Notes: a model not told the origin generated them from the sequence alone. A stretch of 64,000 nt of DNA from Mallotus nudiflorus (GCA_947683625.1 CANTUR010000047.1:2666001-2730000), one strand, 5' to 3'; counted from the stretch's first letter, positions 12,208-22,982 are shown. Numbers and translations: made by a program.

Positions 12208-13126
12208 GTGAGTGTGATTCTAGCTTTGGTTTGAGCTAAAATGGTTTAAATTTGCTTAGGTTTCGATTTTTCAATTTCGGTCATATTAGGGTTTTTGATT
12301 TTTTTGAGCTTCGAATTGGATGATTCATGGAAACTTCCTTCACAAATGTTGTTCCTAGTACCTTAATCTACATGTATGAATTTTTATAGAATTTTTAGAG
12401 ATTTTTTGGATTTTTGGGTATTTTTGAATATTTTAATATTATTTTCTAATTTTCGGAAATTAATTATTTAAATTATGAAATTGGAGTTTATGGTTTAATT
12501 GGGTGTTGAAATGAATTATAGGAATTTATTTGGAATTTTTATGAATTTCTAAGTATTTATTTTTAATTATTGAAGTTTATGGAATTTTGGAAAAATTAGG
12601 TTAATTGTGTTTTTATTTGAATTTAATTGGTTAATTGAGTTTAAATATTGATATTATTGATAAATATGTTAAGAAAATTAATTTTGGATAATTGTATGAT
12701 TTTTGGTGAATTTTTGAAGTAATTTAAGTATATTTATATATATAGGGGTATTTTGGTAATTTTACCCTAAATTGGCTAAAAATATAATTTAATTGGTTTT
12801 AATAGTTATTTAAGGTATAAAAATGATTTCTACAAAATATTTGGTATTTTTAACTAATTAAAACTATTTTTCGTAAATTATTTTCAATTATATATATAAT
12901 ATACGATTTTTCTAATAAAATGAGTTTTTATCGGTTTTTACAGTGTTTTAAGGTTAATTATGTAATTTCTACCTATAAAATGTATTTCTGTGATTTAAGG
13001 GTATTTTTGGTATTTCTAGAATTATTCTGTGTTTGTGGACCCCGGTCGGTAGACTATAGTCTGGAGTCCGACCGAGGGGTTGTGAATTTGTGCTGAGCTT
13101 GTATTTCGAAGTGTATTTCTTTGCAG
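12208..13126 (+). other. Candidate leader intron in the element B 5' LTR
   Basis: A GC-rich stretch ends at GTGAGT (12208-12213). About 919 bp of AT-rich sequence follows and ends TTTCTTTGCAG (13116-13126). The matching pair in element A is 5096-6003. The sharp change in base composition and the conserved donor and acceptor make a spliced leader plausible. It is an inference without transcript data. Confidence 0.4.
13040..13079 (+). other. Conserved LTR hairpin 1
   Basis: A left arm beginning CCCCGGTCGG pairs with a right arm CCGACCGAGGGG (one bulge) around a loop containing the palindrome AGACTATAGTCT. Counterparts are at 5917-5956 (A), 41026-41066 (E), 45095-45126 (F), 50396-50436 (G) and 60054-60093 (H). 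In H the stem is a perfect 10-bp match. Two positions change in a paired way: a C-G pair in H is T-A in E, and a G-C pair in H is A-T in G. Confidence 0.75.
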
Positions 13127-13132
13127 GGTCGG

Positions 13133-13152
13133 CTCTACTCTTTTGAGTAGAG
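13133..13152 (+). other. Conserved LTR hairpin 2
   Basis: CTCTACTC, loop TTTT, GAGTAGAG forms a perfect 8-bp stem 6 bp after the candidate splice acceptor. Solo LTR G has CCTACA and TGTAGG (50486-50499) and the F 3' LTR has TCTATT and AATAGA (56788-56803). In each, a change in one arm is matched in the other. Element A 5' LTR (6010-6029) keeps the stem with one G-T wobble. Confidence 0.8.
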
Positions 13153-13159
13153 AGATGTC

Positions 13160-13210
13160 CGTTTTACAGGGGAGGTTCTGTCGGATTTTCAGTAGAATTC
13201 TCGTAAAACG
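13160..13210 (+). other. Conserved LTR hairpin 3
   Basis: CGTTTTAC (13160-13167) pairs with GTAAAACG (13203-13210). An inner palindromic part pairs TTCTG-CGAA with TTCG-AGAA-type sequence. It follows hairpin 2 directly in all LTRs examined, including minus-strand LTRs D and J. In E and G single positions have decayed but most pairs remain. Confidence 0.7.
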
Positions 13211-13761
13211 TGATGTCCAGTCGAACCCTAATTCTGTTTTCGTATTTAAATACTCTATATCGAATTCTAGGATTTCTACTAGGGTTATTCTGATATCGGT
13301 TATTTATTTCTTGTTTAGTTGCGCCGAGACCGAGGGCTAGTGGACCAGGCCCGTCGGATCTGTCTCGTGGAGCGCACTAGGTGAGTTACTATACTATATA
13401 TATATGCTTAGGATACATGATTTAGAGATGCATGTTTTATGTTGATTAAATATGCATAAATAATTTGATTATTTCTTAAGTTTATATTAAGTATATTTTT
13501 GGTTTATTTTTGGTATATAATAAATTATATACATGTTTTATTAATAAAATATATTTAAAATGTTTTTAAATATATTTTTAGTTTAATTTATGATTTGATT
13601 GGATTTATTTGACATATATATACTCGAAATATACATGGTTTACGTTTGGTATATTTCCGGTATATATATGGTTTATATTGTTATATTATTTAAATTCATG
13701 CATCATTTATTGTAAATGAATGATTTATATTATTAATGAAGGATATCAATAGAACGTGCTA

Positions 13762-13800
13762 CCTAGTGGGCAGCACTAGGACCGAGTACGTACCGGTACG
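13762..13800 (+). other. Conserved hairpin plus 12-bp palindrome in LTR B
   Basis: CCTAGTG (13762-13768) and CACTAGG (13774-13780) form a 7-bp stem with a 5-base loop GGCAG. Eight bases later comes the perfect palindrome CGTACCGGTACG (13789-13800). The surrounding block is among the best conserved parts of all LTRs here, including diverged E, F and G, although the palindrome is imperfect in those. Confidence 0.7.
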
Positions 13801-13883
13801 CCTATAGTATTTAGGCTATAATACTAACTTATTTGTGGATATTGGTTTGATATGATTATTTGATATGTGAGATGTGGTTTGTG

Positions 13884-13987
13884 GTGTGATTGTTGGAGCT
13901 CGGTTGACCAAGTGTCTCGGGGCCAATCACACTGGCAGTCAGACTGCTGGAGCTTGGTTGACTTAGTGTCTCGGGGCCAGTCTACTG
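13884..13987 (+). other. Twin hairpins with a shared loop in LTR B
   Basis: Stem 1 is GTGTGATTG (13884-13892) with CAATCACAC (13924-13932). Stem 2 is CAGT plus AGACTG (13936-13946, one bulge) with CAGTCT plus ACTG (13978-13987). Both enclose nearly the same loop of about 31 bases containing GGAGCT(C/T)GGTTGAC and GTGTCTCGGGGC. The pair is present in A, C, D, F, G, H, I and J. In solo LTR E only one fused unit remains (about 41878-41928). Confidence 0.75.
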
Positions 13988-14273
13988 TCCAAATGGATTA
14001 AGTGGATATATTTGGATTAAGTGAGCCTGTGTGGCTTGAGTGTTGTTTAACACTATTTTCTGAGGTTGCGATATTCTAGGGTTCTATGTGATCCTTCATA
14101 AATTGGGATTTTTCAGTAAAATATATAAAAGATGATTTTCAGATAAAATATCTAAAAATGATTTTTCTGCATCTGTATGAATTGCCTGTATATATACATA
14201 TTAGACATGTATTATTGACTGTATGCATTGTCATTTAGTGTGTATGTATATATATTATAGTAATTCACTCAGT

Positions 14274-14330
14274 GAGGTCTGACTCCCCTCCGTTGACTAT
14301 TTTTCAGGAGAGTCAACTTCTTCAGACCTC
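14274..14330 (+). other. Two-step hairpin around an acceptor-like site in LTR B
   Basis: The outer stem is GAGGTCTGA (14274-14282) with TCAGACCTC (14322-14330). The inner stem is GTTGACT (14292-14298) with AGTCAAC (14311-14317). The loop of the inner stem is ATTTTTCAGGAG, which resembles a 3' splice site. The block is conserved in every LTR here. Confidence 0.7.
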
Positions 14331-14718
14331 AGTAGCAGGTCGATACGCCGGATTTCTTCCGCCCCGGCTTCTTTTTGTAAATTATATACTTGAGTCTTAT
14401 TTATTTTATCTAGACACTGCAGTAGTTGTGAATTAAAGTATTTGATTTCATGTACTTTATTTTAAAGAGATGTATTATATTAAAACTGGATTTGTATTAA
14501 AGATTATACATTTATGTGATGAGATGAGTTTTGAATTAATCCAGTTGATATGGATGATATTATGAAATTATGATTTTTATTTTCCGCTGCATATATATTA
14601 TATGGTTATTGTTATGGCATGCTTTATTTTATTTTTAGGCTTGCTACGGGTTCCGGATTCGAAAGAATTCCCGTTCCCTAGCGCCGGTCATGGCCCCTGT
14701 TTTGGGTCGTGACAAAGT

Positions 14719-14730
14719 TAGTATCAGAGC
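14719..14730 (+). other. Primer binding site of element B
   Basis: TAGTATCAGAGC follows the 5' LTR by 4 bp. It matches the initiator-Met tRNA primer site of element A except for one G-to-A change at its second base, which would weaken primer pairing. Confidence 0.88.
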
Positions 14731-14912
14731 GGAGTTCTGTGTCAGGGCTTAGTTTTGTGAGTTGTGGCCCTAGTTTTTAAGTTGTGTTTTTCTGTTGGAC
14801 TACTGCAGTGTATTAGGTTCGAGTATGTCTTGATAAGTATTCTTTGCTGTAGTTTTCAGCGTTATTCCTCCGTTGTCTGTTTTGTCTGAATCTTTCCGTT
14901 TGTCTTTTCAGA

Positions 14913-17900
14913 ATGAGGAGGCGAGCGCGTGTCGCTCCACCGGTCGTTGAGGCCGAGGATGATGAGTCTTTTCAGGACGAGGTTTTACCTCCTGAGCAGC
15001 CAGTTAGACGTAGAGGTCATGGCAGAGGTAGACCTCGAGGAGCGGCAGGTCACCGTAGGCAAAGAGAGTTACAGGACGAGGAGCCTGTTGAGCCTGAGTT
15101 TGATGTTCCTGTTCCTCCAGTTGTTCAGCCTACCTATCAGCAGGGTATGTCTGACCCTGAGGCAGCTTTGTTCTATGCCCGAGTTGGCAGGATTGCGTTT
15201 GATGGTACTTCTGATCCTTTAGATTTTCTGCATGCGATTGAGACTAGGACTCGGACTGCTCATACCGAGTACCAGAGGATCATGATCGTTGAGTTGTCGG
15301 TTGAGGGACCAGCCTTGGATTGGTTCATTCAGATGATCCAGCCTTATATGATGACGATGACCTGGGCTCAGTTTCGAGAGCGGTTTATGAGGAGATTTTG
15401 TCCAGAGCCTCTTCGTTTGAGCTATCGTCTCCGTTTGACTAGTATTTCTCGTGGAGATCGATCAGTAGAGGAGTATATCCGAGAGTTTCTTCGTCTGGGT
15501 AGTTATGCTGAGGATCTGATGTGAGATCAGTATTTCGCTGTTACTACGTATGTTACTGGTTTGGGTTCAGCTTTTGTTGGTATGCCTACAGCAGGCCTTA
15601 CTCTGGAGTCTGTGATCAAGTTGGCCAAGGAGATTGAGCTGAGGTTAGTTAGGCAGGGAGCGATGCCTGATTATTACCAGTTTGGAGTTCAGTCGAGTGG
15701 ATCGCAGGCTACTCCGTATTCGAGTTTTCATGTTGGATCGAGTAGTCAGCAGCGAGGTTCGACTCAGCAGAGTCAGAGACAGCAGCAGCGAGTGCATCGG
15801 AGTAGTAGACATGGCCGTGGAGGTCAGCGTAGATCGTTTAGATTCGGGTCAGGTGCTTCGAGCAGCAGCAGTGGTCGTAGTTCTGGATCAGCGGCCAGTG
15901 TTTGTCAGACTTGTGGTAGAGTCCATCAGGGACCGTGTTATCTGACACCACTGACATGTTTCAGATGCGGGCAGACAGGACATTTTGCCAGATCGTGTCC
16001 CTATTCCGGGTATCAGCAGTAGTAGATTTCGCGATTCCCACAGCAGTCGATTGCTAGTGCTGCACCCGTGCCATTTCAGTTACCACCAGCCCAGCATCAG
16101 AGTTCTACTCAGTTTGTTCCACAGCAGAGTCGTGGTAGAGGTACTAGAGGAGGTGCCAGAGGTGTTGGCCAGGCTTCTACCAGTCAACAGGGAGGTCGAG
16201 GTCAGGCCAGAGTCTTCCATCTGACTCAGCAGGATGCTCAGGCATCTAATGCAGTCGTGGCAAGTATTGTTTCTGTTTGTTACCTGGATGCTTGGGTTTT
16301 GTTTGATCCGGGTGCCACGCATTCGTTTGTTTCTCCTATTTTTGCTTCTAAATCTTGTTGGAAAGCTTCGAGGATGGCTTTTCCTTTGTCTGTTGCCACT
16401 CCTCTGAGCGATTCCTTGGACACCGATATTGTTCTTTCTGGTTGTCCAGTTCTCGTGGGAGATAGAGAATTACTCGCTGATTTGATTTTGTTGGATGTGA
16501 TGGAGTTCGATGTTATTTTGGGAATGGATTGGTTATCTCATCACTTTGCCGTGGTAGATTGCAGGAATAAGGAGGTGACTTTTAGAATTCCTTATGAAGA
16601 AGAGTTTAAGTTTGTTGGTGACAGGAGTTCAGCACCTCAGAATCTTATTTCTTTTATTACGGCTAGGAAGTTGTTGAAGAAAGGTTGTCAGGGATATTTG
16701 GCATTGGTCAGGGATACTTCAGTGGAGAAGTTGTCACTCACAGATGTTCCGGTTGCTTGTGAGTTTCCTGATGTTTTTCCCGAGGAGTTGCCAGGTTTAC
16801 CACCTCACAGAGAGATTGAGTTTTGTATAGATGTGGTACCAGGTACTACTCCTATATCTATGCCACCTTATCGTATGGCTCCTGCAGAGTTGAGAGAGTT
16901 GAAGGAGCAGTTGCAAGAGTTATTGGATAAGGGTTTTATTAGACCTAGTGTTTCTCCTTGGGGTGCACCAGTCCTATTTATGAAGAAGAAGGATGGTACC
17001 CTGAGATTGTGCATTGACTACAGAGAATTGAATAAGGTGACAGTGAAGAACAAGTATCCTCTCCCAAGGATAGATGATTTGTTTGATCAGCTACAGGGTG
17101 CACAGTTCTTTTCTAAGGTTGACTTAAGGTCGGGTTATCATCAGTTACGGATCAGTGAATCTGATATTCCTAAGACAACGTTTCGCACTAGATATGGCCA
17201 TTATGAGTTTCTGGTGATGTCTTTTGGTTTGACTAATGCACCAGCAGCTTTTATAGACCTGATGAACAGAGTATTCAGACCGTATGTGGATCAGTTTGTA
17301 GTAGTCTTCATTGATGATATACTAGTATATTCGAGGAGTATGGAAGAGCACGTATATCATTTGAGGATTGTACTACAGACACTGAGAGATCATCAGCTTT
17401 ATGCTAAATTCTCAAAGTGTGATTTCTGGATGGAGAGTGTTTCTTTTCTTGGACACGTAGTGTCTAAAGAAGGTATTCAGGTTGATCCACAGAAGATTGA
17501 GGCAGTATCTGAATGGCCTAGACCTACTTCTGTTACGGAGATTCGAAGTTTTTTGGGTTTAGCCGGGTATTATAGGCAATTTGTGCAGGATTTTTCCAAG
17601 ATAGCAGCCCCTATGACTCGCTTGACTCAGAAGAATGTTAGATTCGAGTGGTCAGAAGCTTGTGAGAACAGTTTTCAGTTATTAAAGGAGAAGTTGACCA
17701 CAGCGCCAGTATTAGCTTTGCCTAATCGTGTGGATAAGTTCACAGTTTACTGTGATGCCTCTAGAATTGGTCTTGGTTATGTGTTGATGCAGAATGGAAG
17801 GGTGATAGCCTATGCTTCGAGGCAGTTGAAGAAGCATGAGCAGAACTATCCTACACATGATCTAGAGATGGCTGCAGTGATCTTTGCTTTGAAGATTTGG

Positions 17901-19655
17901 AGACATTATTTGTACGGGGTGACTTGTGAGATATTTACTGATCACAAGAGCCTTAAGTACATTTTCCAGCAGCGAGATTTGAATTTGAGGCAGAGAAGAT
18001 GGTTGGAACTGTTGAAGGATTATGATTGTGAGATTCTTTACCATCCGGGTAAAGCTAATGTGGTAACAGATGCCTTGAGTAGGAAGTCTTCAGGTAGTCT
18101 TGCTCACATCAGTGTTGAGAGGAGACCATTGATCCAAGAGTTGCATCTGATGGTGGATCAAGGTCTGATGATGAAGATCAGTAGATCGGGTGGACTGTTA
18201 GCTCAATTTAAAGTACGATCTGTACTGAGGGATAGGATTAAAGCAGCTTAGAGCCGAGATCCTATTCTGGAAGAGCTTGTAGAGAATGTTAGAGCAGGGA
18301 AGTTCACTGATTTCACACTCGATAATGATGGTGTGTTGTGGATCAGTGGTAAATTGTGTGTTCCAGATGTGGATAAGTTGAGAGAAGAGATCCTAGAGGA
18401 AGCACATTCTACAGCCTACAGCGTTCATCCGGGTGTTACTAAGATGTACCATAGTATCAGAGATTTATACTGGTGGGACGGATTGAAGAAGGATGTCGCT
18501 AATTATGTTGCTAAGTGTCTGACGTGTCAGTAAGTGAAAGCCGAACATCAGAAGCCTTCTGGGAAGCTTCAGCCTCTTCCTATTCCCGAGTGGAAGTGAG
18601 AAAGGATAGCTATGGATTTTGTGGTCGGTTTACCTCGTTCGAAGGATGGATAGGATTCCATCTAGGTGATTATAGATAGATTGACGAAGTCTGCACATTT
18701 CTTGCCTGTGAAAGCCACCTATTCAGTTGCTAGATTGGCGAAGTTGTATGTGAAGCATATTGTGTGCCTTCATGGAGTACCTGTGTCCATTGTGTCAGAT
18801 AGAGGTTCGATGTTTACTTCTCATTTTTGGCAGAAGTTGCAGGAAGCGATGGGCACTAGGTTGGATTTCAGTACTGCTTTTCATCCTCAAACAGATGGTC
18901 AGTCTGAGAGGACAATCCAGACATTGGAAGATATGTTGAGGATGTGTGTCTTGGATTTGGGAGGTAGCTGGGATGATCATTTGTCACTCATTGAGTTTGC
19001 ATATAATAACAGCTACCATAGCAGTATTGGCATGGCACCATATGAGGCGTTGTATGGAAGGAAGTGTAGATCCCCACTGAATTGGGATGAGATTGGTGAG
19101 AGAGTTTTGACTGGACCAGAGATGGTTCAGGATGCTGCAGAGAAAGTCGTCGTGATTAAGCGCAGATTAGAGACCGCAGTTAGCAGACAGAAGAGTTATG
19201 CGGATCCTAGGTGCAGAGATGTGGAGTTTCAGGTTGGAGATTTTGTTTTTCTGAAGGTATCTCCGATGAAGGGTGTGATGAGATTTGGCAGGAAGGGTAA
19301 GTTAGCACCGAGATATATTGGACCATTTGAGATTCTGGAGAGAGTTGGCATTGTTGCATATCGGTTGGATTTGCCTCCGAGTATGTCACAAGTGCATCCA
19401 GTATTTCATATCTCGATGTTGAGGAAGTATATCTCAGACCCTTCACACGTGTTGCAGCCCGACAGTGTAGAAGTGAGTGAAGACTTGACATTTGTGGAAG
19501 AACCTGTGGCGATCGTTGATTATCAAGTTCGACAGTTGCGATCGAAGCAGATTCCGATGGTCAAGGTTCTATGGCGTAGCGACAGAGTTGAAGAGCATAC
19601 GTGGGAGACTGAAGCTGAGATGCGAGCTTCTTACCCGTATCTCTTTCCTTCTTGA
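14913..19655 (+). pseudogene. gag-pol polyprotein of element B
   Basis: A single frame of 1,581 codons without indels, broken by stops at 15522, 16020, 16023, 18249, 18531, 18597, 18651 and 18663. Gag is at 14913-16020 with an intact CCHC knuckle CFRCGQTGHFARSC at 15957-15998. The protease has FDPGATHSF near 16310. Reverse transcriptase keeps FIDD at 17307-17318, and RNase H starts near 17745. The 727-codon run 16068-18251 is still open from protease through RNase H. The integrase has its zinc-binding part near 18405-18533, a catalytic core with SDRGSMFTS near 18796, and a C-terminal chromodomain (about 19503-19652, with VLWRSDRVEEHTWE). The stops separate gag, RT and most of integrase, so no complete product is expected. 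Confidence 0.94.
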
Positions 19656-19690
19656 TCTTTTCTTTTTAGAATTTGGGGACGAATTCTTGT

Positions 19691-19702
19691 AAGGGGGGAA
19701 GA
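19691..19702 (+). other. Polypurine tract of element B
   Basis: AAGGGGGGAAGA lies just upstream of the 3' LTR (starting 19704). It is the expected primer for plus-strand DNA synthesis and is identical to the tract of element A. Confidence 0.92.
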
Positions 19703-19703
19703 C

Positions 19704-22700
19704 TGTAATATCCCGTATTTTTTTTAAATATTTTTACACTGTACCGGGATATACAGTGTCAATAATTTTTGTATATATATTATGATATTTTTATGAGTTG
19801 ATATGTATTTTAAACCTATTTTAATTATTGTGTATTATTTTCAGTGTTTTACGTAAAATTTTCCCGGGATTTGCATTTTCAGGGAAATTTTCACGTAAAC
19901 AATGTATTATTAATTATTTTAAATGTATTTACGGACTTGCATGAACTCATACATATTTTTAAATTATTAAATAAAGACTGTGTGTGTATATTTATTTAAT
20001 TAGGGTTTATTATTACCCTAATATTTTATTAAGTATTTAATTGTTTTATTGTTATTTAATTAATTTTATTTAGTATAAATTATTAAAATATTAATATTTT
20101 ATGTGTGTGGTGTATATTTGATGTGTGTAATTTAATATTATTTTAATATATAGTATAAAGTATATATATATACATATATTTGTCAAAATTACAAAAGTTT
20201 GCCAAATTACCATTTTGCCCCCGAGTCCTCTTCTTCTTCTCCGATTCTCCCTTCTCCATTTCCGGTCGCTGCCGTGCCGTTCCTTCACTGTGGGTGTGCC
20301 GTCCGGTGTGCCACCACCTTCCCCAACCTTTTCCGCCGCCTGTGGTAGCCGTTTCCGACGCCTGGAAGTCGATTTTGGCCGGAGAAGCCGAAAATCGATC
20401 CACCGTCGATCACGTCGATTCTGGCCACCGTTTTCGACACCGCCGGTCTTCATCGACTCCTTGAGCTCCGGTGAGTGTGATTCTAGCTTTGGTTTGAGCT
20501 AAAATGGTTTAAATTTCCTTAGGTTTCGATTTTTCAATTTCGGTCACATTAGGGTTTTTGATTTTTTTGAGCTTCGAATTGGATGATTCATGGAAACTTC
20601 CTTCACAAATGTTGTTCCTAGTAGCTTAATCTACATGTATAAATTTTTATAGAATTTTTAGAGATTGTTTGGATTTTTGGGTATTTTTGAATATTTTAAT
20701 ATTATTTTCTAATTTTCGGAAATTAATTATTTAAATTATGAAATTGGAGTTTATGGTTGAATTGGGTGTTGAAATGAATTATAGGAATTTATTTGGAATT
20801 TTTATGAATTTCTAAGTATTTATTTTTAATTATTGAAGTTTATGGAATTTTGGAAAAATTAGGTTAATTGTGTTGTTATTTGAATTTAATTGGTTAATTG
20901 AGTTTAAATATTGATATTATTGATAAATATGTTGAGAAAATTAATTTTGGATAATTGTATGATTTTTGGTGAATTTTTGAAGTAATTTAAGTATATTTAT
21001 ATATATAGGGGTATTTTGGTAATTTTACCCTAAATTGGCTAAAAATATAATTTAATTGGTTTTAATAGTTATTTAAGGTATAAAAATGATTTCTACAAAA
21101 TATTTGGTATTTTTAACTAATTAAAACTATTTTTCGTAAATTATTTTCAATTATATATATAATATACGATTTTTCTAATAAAATGAGTTTTTATCGGTTT
21201 TTACAGTGTTTTAAGGTTAATTATGTAATTTCTACCTATAAAATGTATTTCTGTGATTTAAGGGTATTTTTGGTATTTCTAGAATTATTCTGTGTTTGTG
21301 GACCCCGGTCGGTAGACTATAGTCTGGAGTCCGACCGAGGGGTTGTGAATTTGTGCTGAGCTTGTATTTCGAAGTGTATTTCTTTGCAGGGTCGGCTCTA
21401 CTCTTTTGAGTAGAGAGATGTCCGTTTTACAGGGGAGGTTCTGTCGGATTTTCAGTAGAATTCTCGTAAAACGTGATGTCCAGTCGAACCCTAATTCTGT
21501 TTTCGTATTTAAATACTCTATATCGAATTCAAGGATTTCTACTAGGGTTATTCTGATATCGGTTATTTATTTCTTATTTAGTTGCGCCGAGACCGAGGGC
21601 TAGTGGACCAGGCCCGTCGGATCTGTCTCGTGGAGCGCACTAGGTGAGTTACTATACTATATATATATGCTTAGGATACATGATTTAGAGATGCATGTTT
21701 TATGTTGATTAAATATGCATAAATAATTTGATTATTTCTTAAGTTTATATTAAGTATATTTTTGGTTTATTTTTGGTATATAATAAATTATATACATGTT
21801 TTATTAATAAAATATATTTAAAATGTTTTTAAATATATTTTTAGTTTAATTTATGATTTGATTGGATTTATTTGACATATATATACTCGAAATATACATG
21901 GTTTACGTTTGGTATATTTCCGGTATATATATGGTTTATATTGTTATATTATTTAAATTCATGCATCATTTATTGTAAATGAATGATTTATATTATTAAT
22001 GAAGGATATCAATAGAACGTGCTACCTAGTGGGCAGCACTAGGACCGAGTACGTACCGGTACGCCTATAGTATTTAGGCTATAATACTAACTTATTTGTG
22101 GATATTGGTTTGATATGATTATTTGATATGTGAGATGTGGTTTGTGGTGTGATTGTTGGAGCTCGGTTGACCAAGTGTCTCGGGGCCAATCACACTGGCA
22201 GTCAGACTGCTGGAGCTCGGTTGACTTAGTGTCTCGGGGCCAGTCTACTGTCCAAATGGATTAAGTGGATATATTTGGATTAAGTGAGCCTGTGTGGCTT
22301 GAGTGTTGTTTAACACTATTTTCTGAGGTTGCGATATTCTAGGGTTCTATGTGATCCTTCATAAATTGGGATTTTTCAGTAAAATATATAAAAGATGATT
22401 TTCAGATAAAATATCTAAAAATGATTTTTCTGCATCTGTATGAATTGCCTGTATATATACATATTAGACATGTATTATTGACTGTATGCATTGTCATTTA
22501 GTGTGTATGTATATATATTATAATAATTCACTCAGTGAGGTCTGACTCCCCTCCGTTGACTATTTTTCAGGAGAGTCAACTTCTTCAGACCTCAGTAGCA
22601 GGTCGATACGCCGGATTTCTTCCGCCCCGGCTTCTTTATGTAAATTATATACTTGAGTCTTATTTATTTTATCTAGACACTGCAGTAGTTGTGAATTAAA

Positions 22701-22977
22701 GTATTTGATTTCATGTACTTTATTTTAAAGAGATGCATTATATTAAAACTGGATTTGTATTAAAGATTATACATTTATGTGATGAGATGAGTTTTGAATT
22801 AATCCAGTTGATATGGATGATATTATGAAATTATGATTTTTATTTTCTGCTGCATATATATTATATGGTTATTGTTATGGCATGCTTTATTTTATTTTTA
22901 GGCTTGCTACGGGTTCCGGATTCGAAAGAATTCCCGTTCCCTAGCGCCGGTCATGGCCCCTGTTTTGGGTCGTGACA
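19704..22977 (+). repeat. 3' LTR of element B
   Basis: 3,274 bp, the same length as the 5' LTR. By eye about 20 of the 25-30 differences fall in the first 1.3 kb and the remaining 2 kb is almost identical. It carries the same hairpin and splice-like sites; hairpin 2 is at about 21396-21415. Confidence 0.96.
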
Positions 22978-22982
22978 CTATT

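Larger units (their letters stand above)
11441..14714 (+). repeat. 5' LTR of element B
   Basis: 3,274 bp with TG...CA ends. An AT-rich start carries a TATA-like site, then a GC-rich stretch (about 11955-12200), a donor-like GTGAGT at 12208, an AT-rich stretch ending in TTTGCAG at 13126, and a second GTGAGT at 13381. Acceptor-like sites follow at TTTTTCAG (ending 14307) and TATTTTTAG (ending about 14639). The hairpin blocks are annotated separately. The downstream two thirds are nearly the same as in element A, while the first 900 bp differ strongly, especially the GC-rich stretch. Confidence 0.96.
11441..22977 (+). mobile_element. Tekay-like Ty3/gypsy element B, complete, nested in element A
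   Basis: An 11,537-bp element in the same orientation as its host element. It is flanked by the perfect 5-bp duplication CTATT (11436-11440 and 22978-22982), so the integrase reading of A resumes exactly at 22983. Both LTRs are 3,274 bp and appear collinear, with about 25-30 substitutions seen by eye (near 0.8 percent), which indicates a young insertion. The internal region is closely similar to A throughout. Eight nonsense codons interrupt its single gag-pol frame. It is the youngest full-length element in the window and could be mobilised only in trans. Confidence 0.96.

Noticed and set aside
14913..19655. Possible endogenous pararetrovirus (caulimovirus) instead of a retrotransposon
   Set aside because: Paired LTRs, 5-bp target duplications, an integrase and a chromodomain show an LTR retrotransposon; no movement or coat protein region is present.
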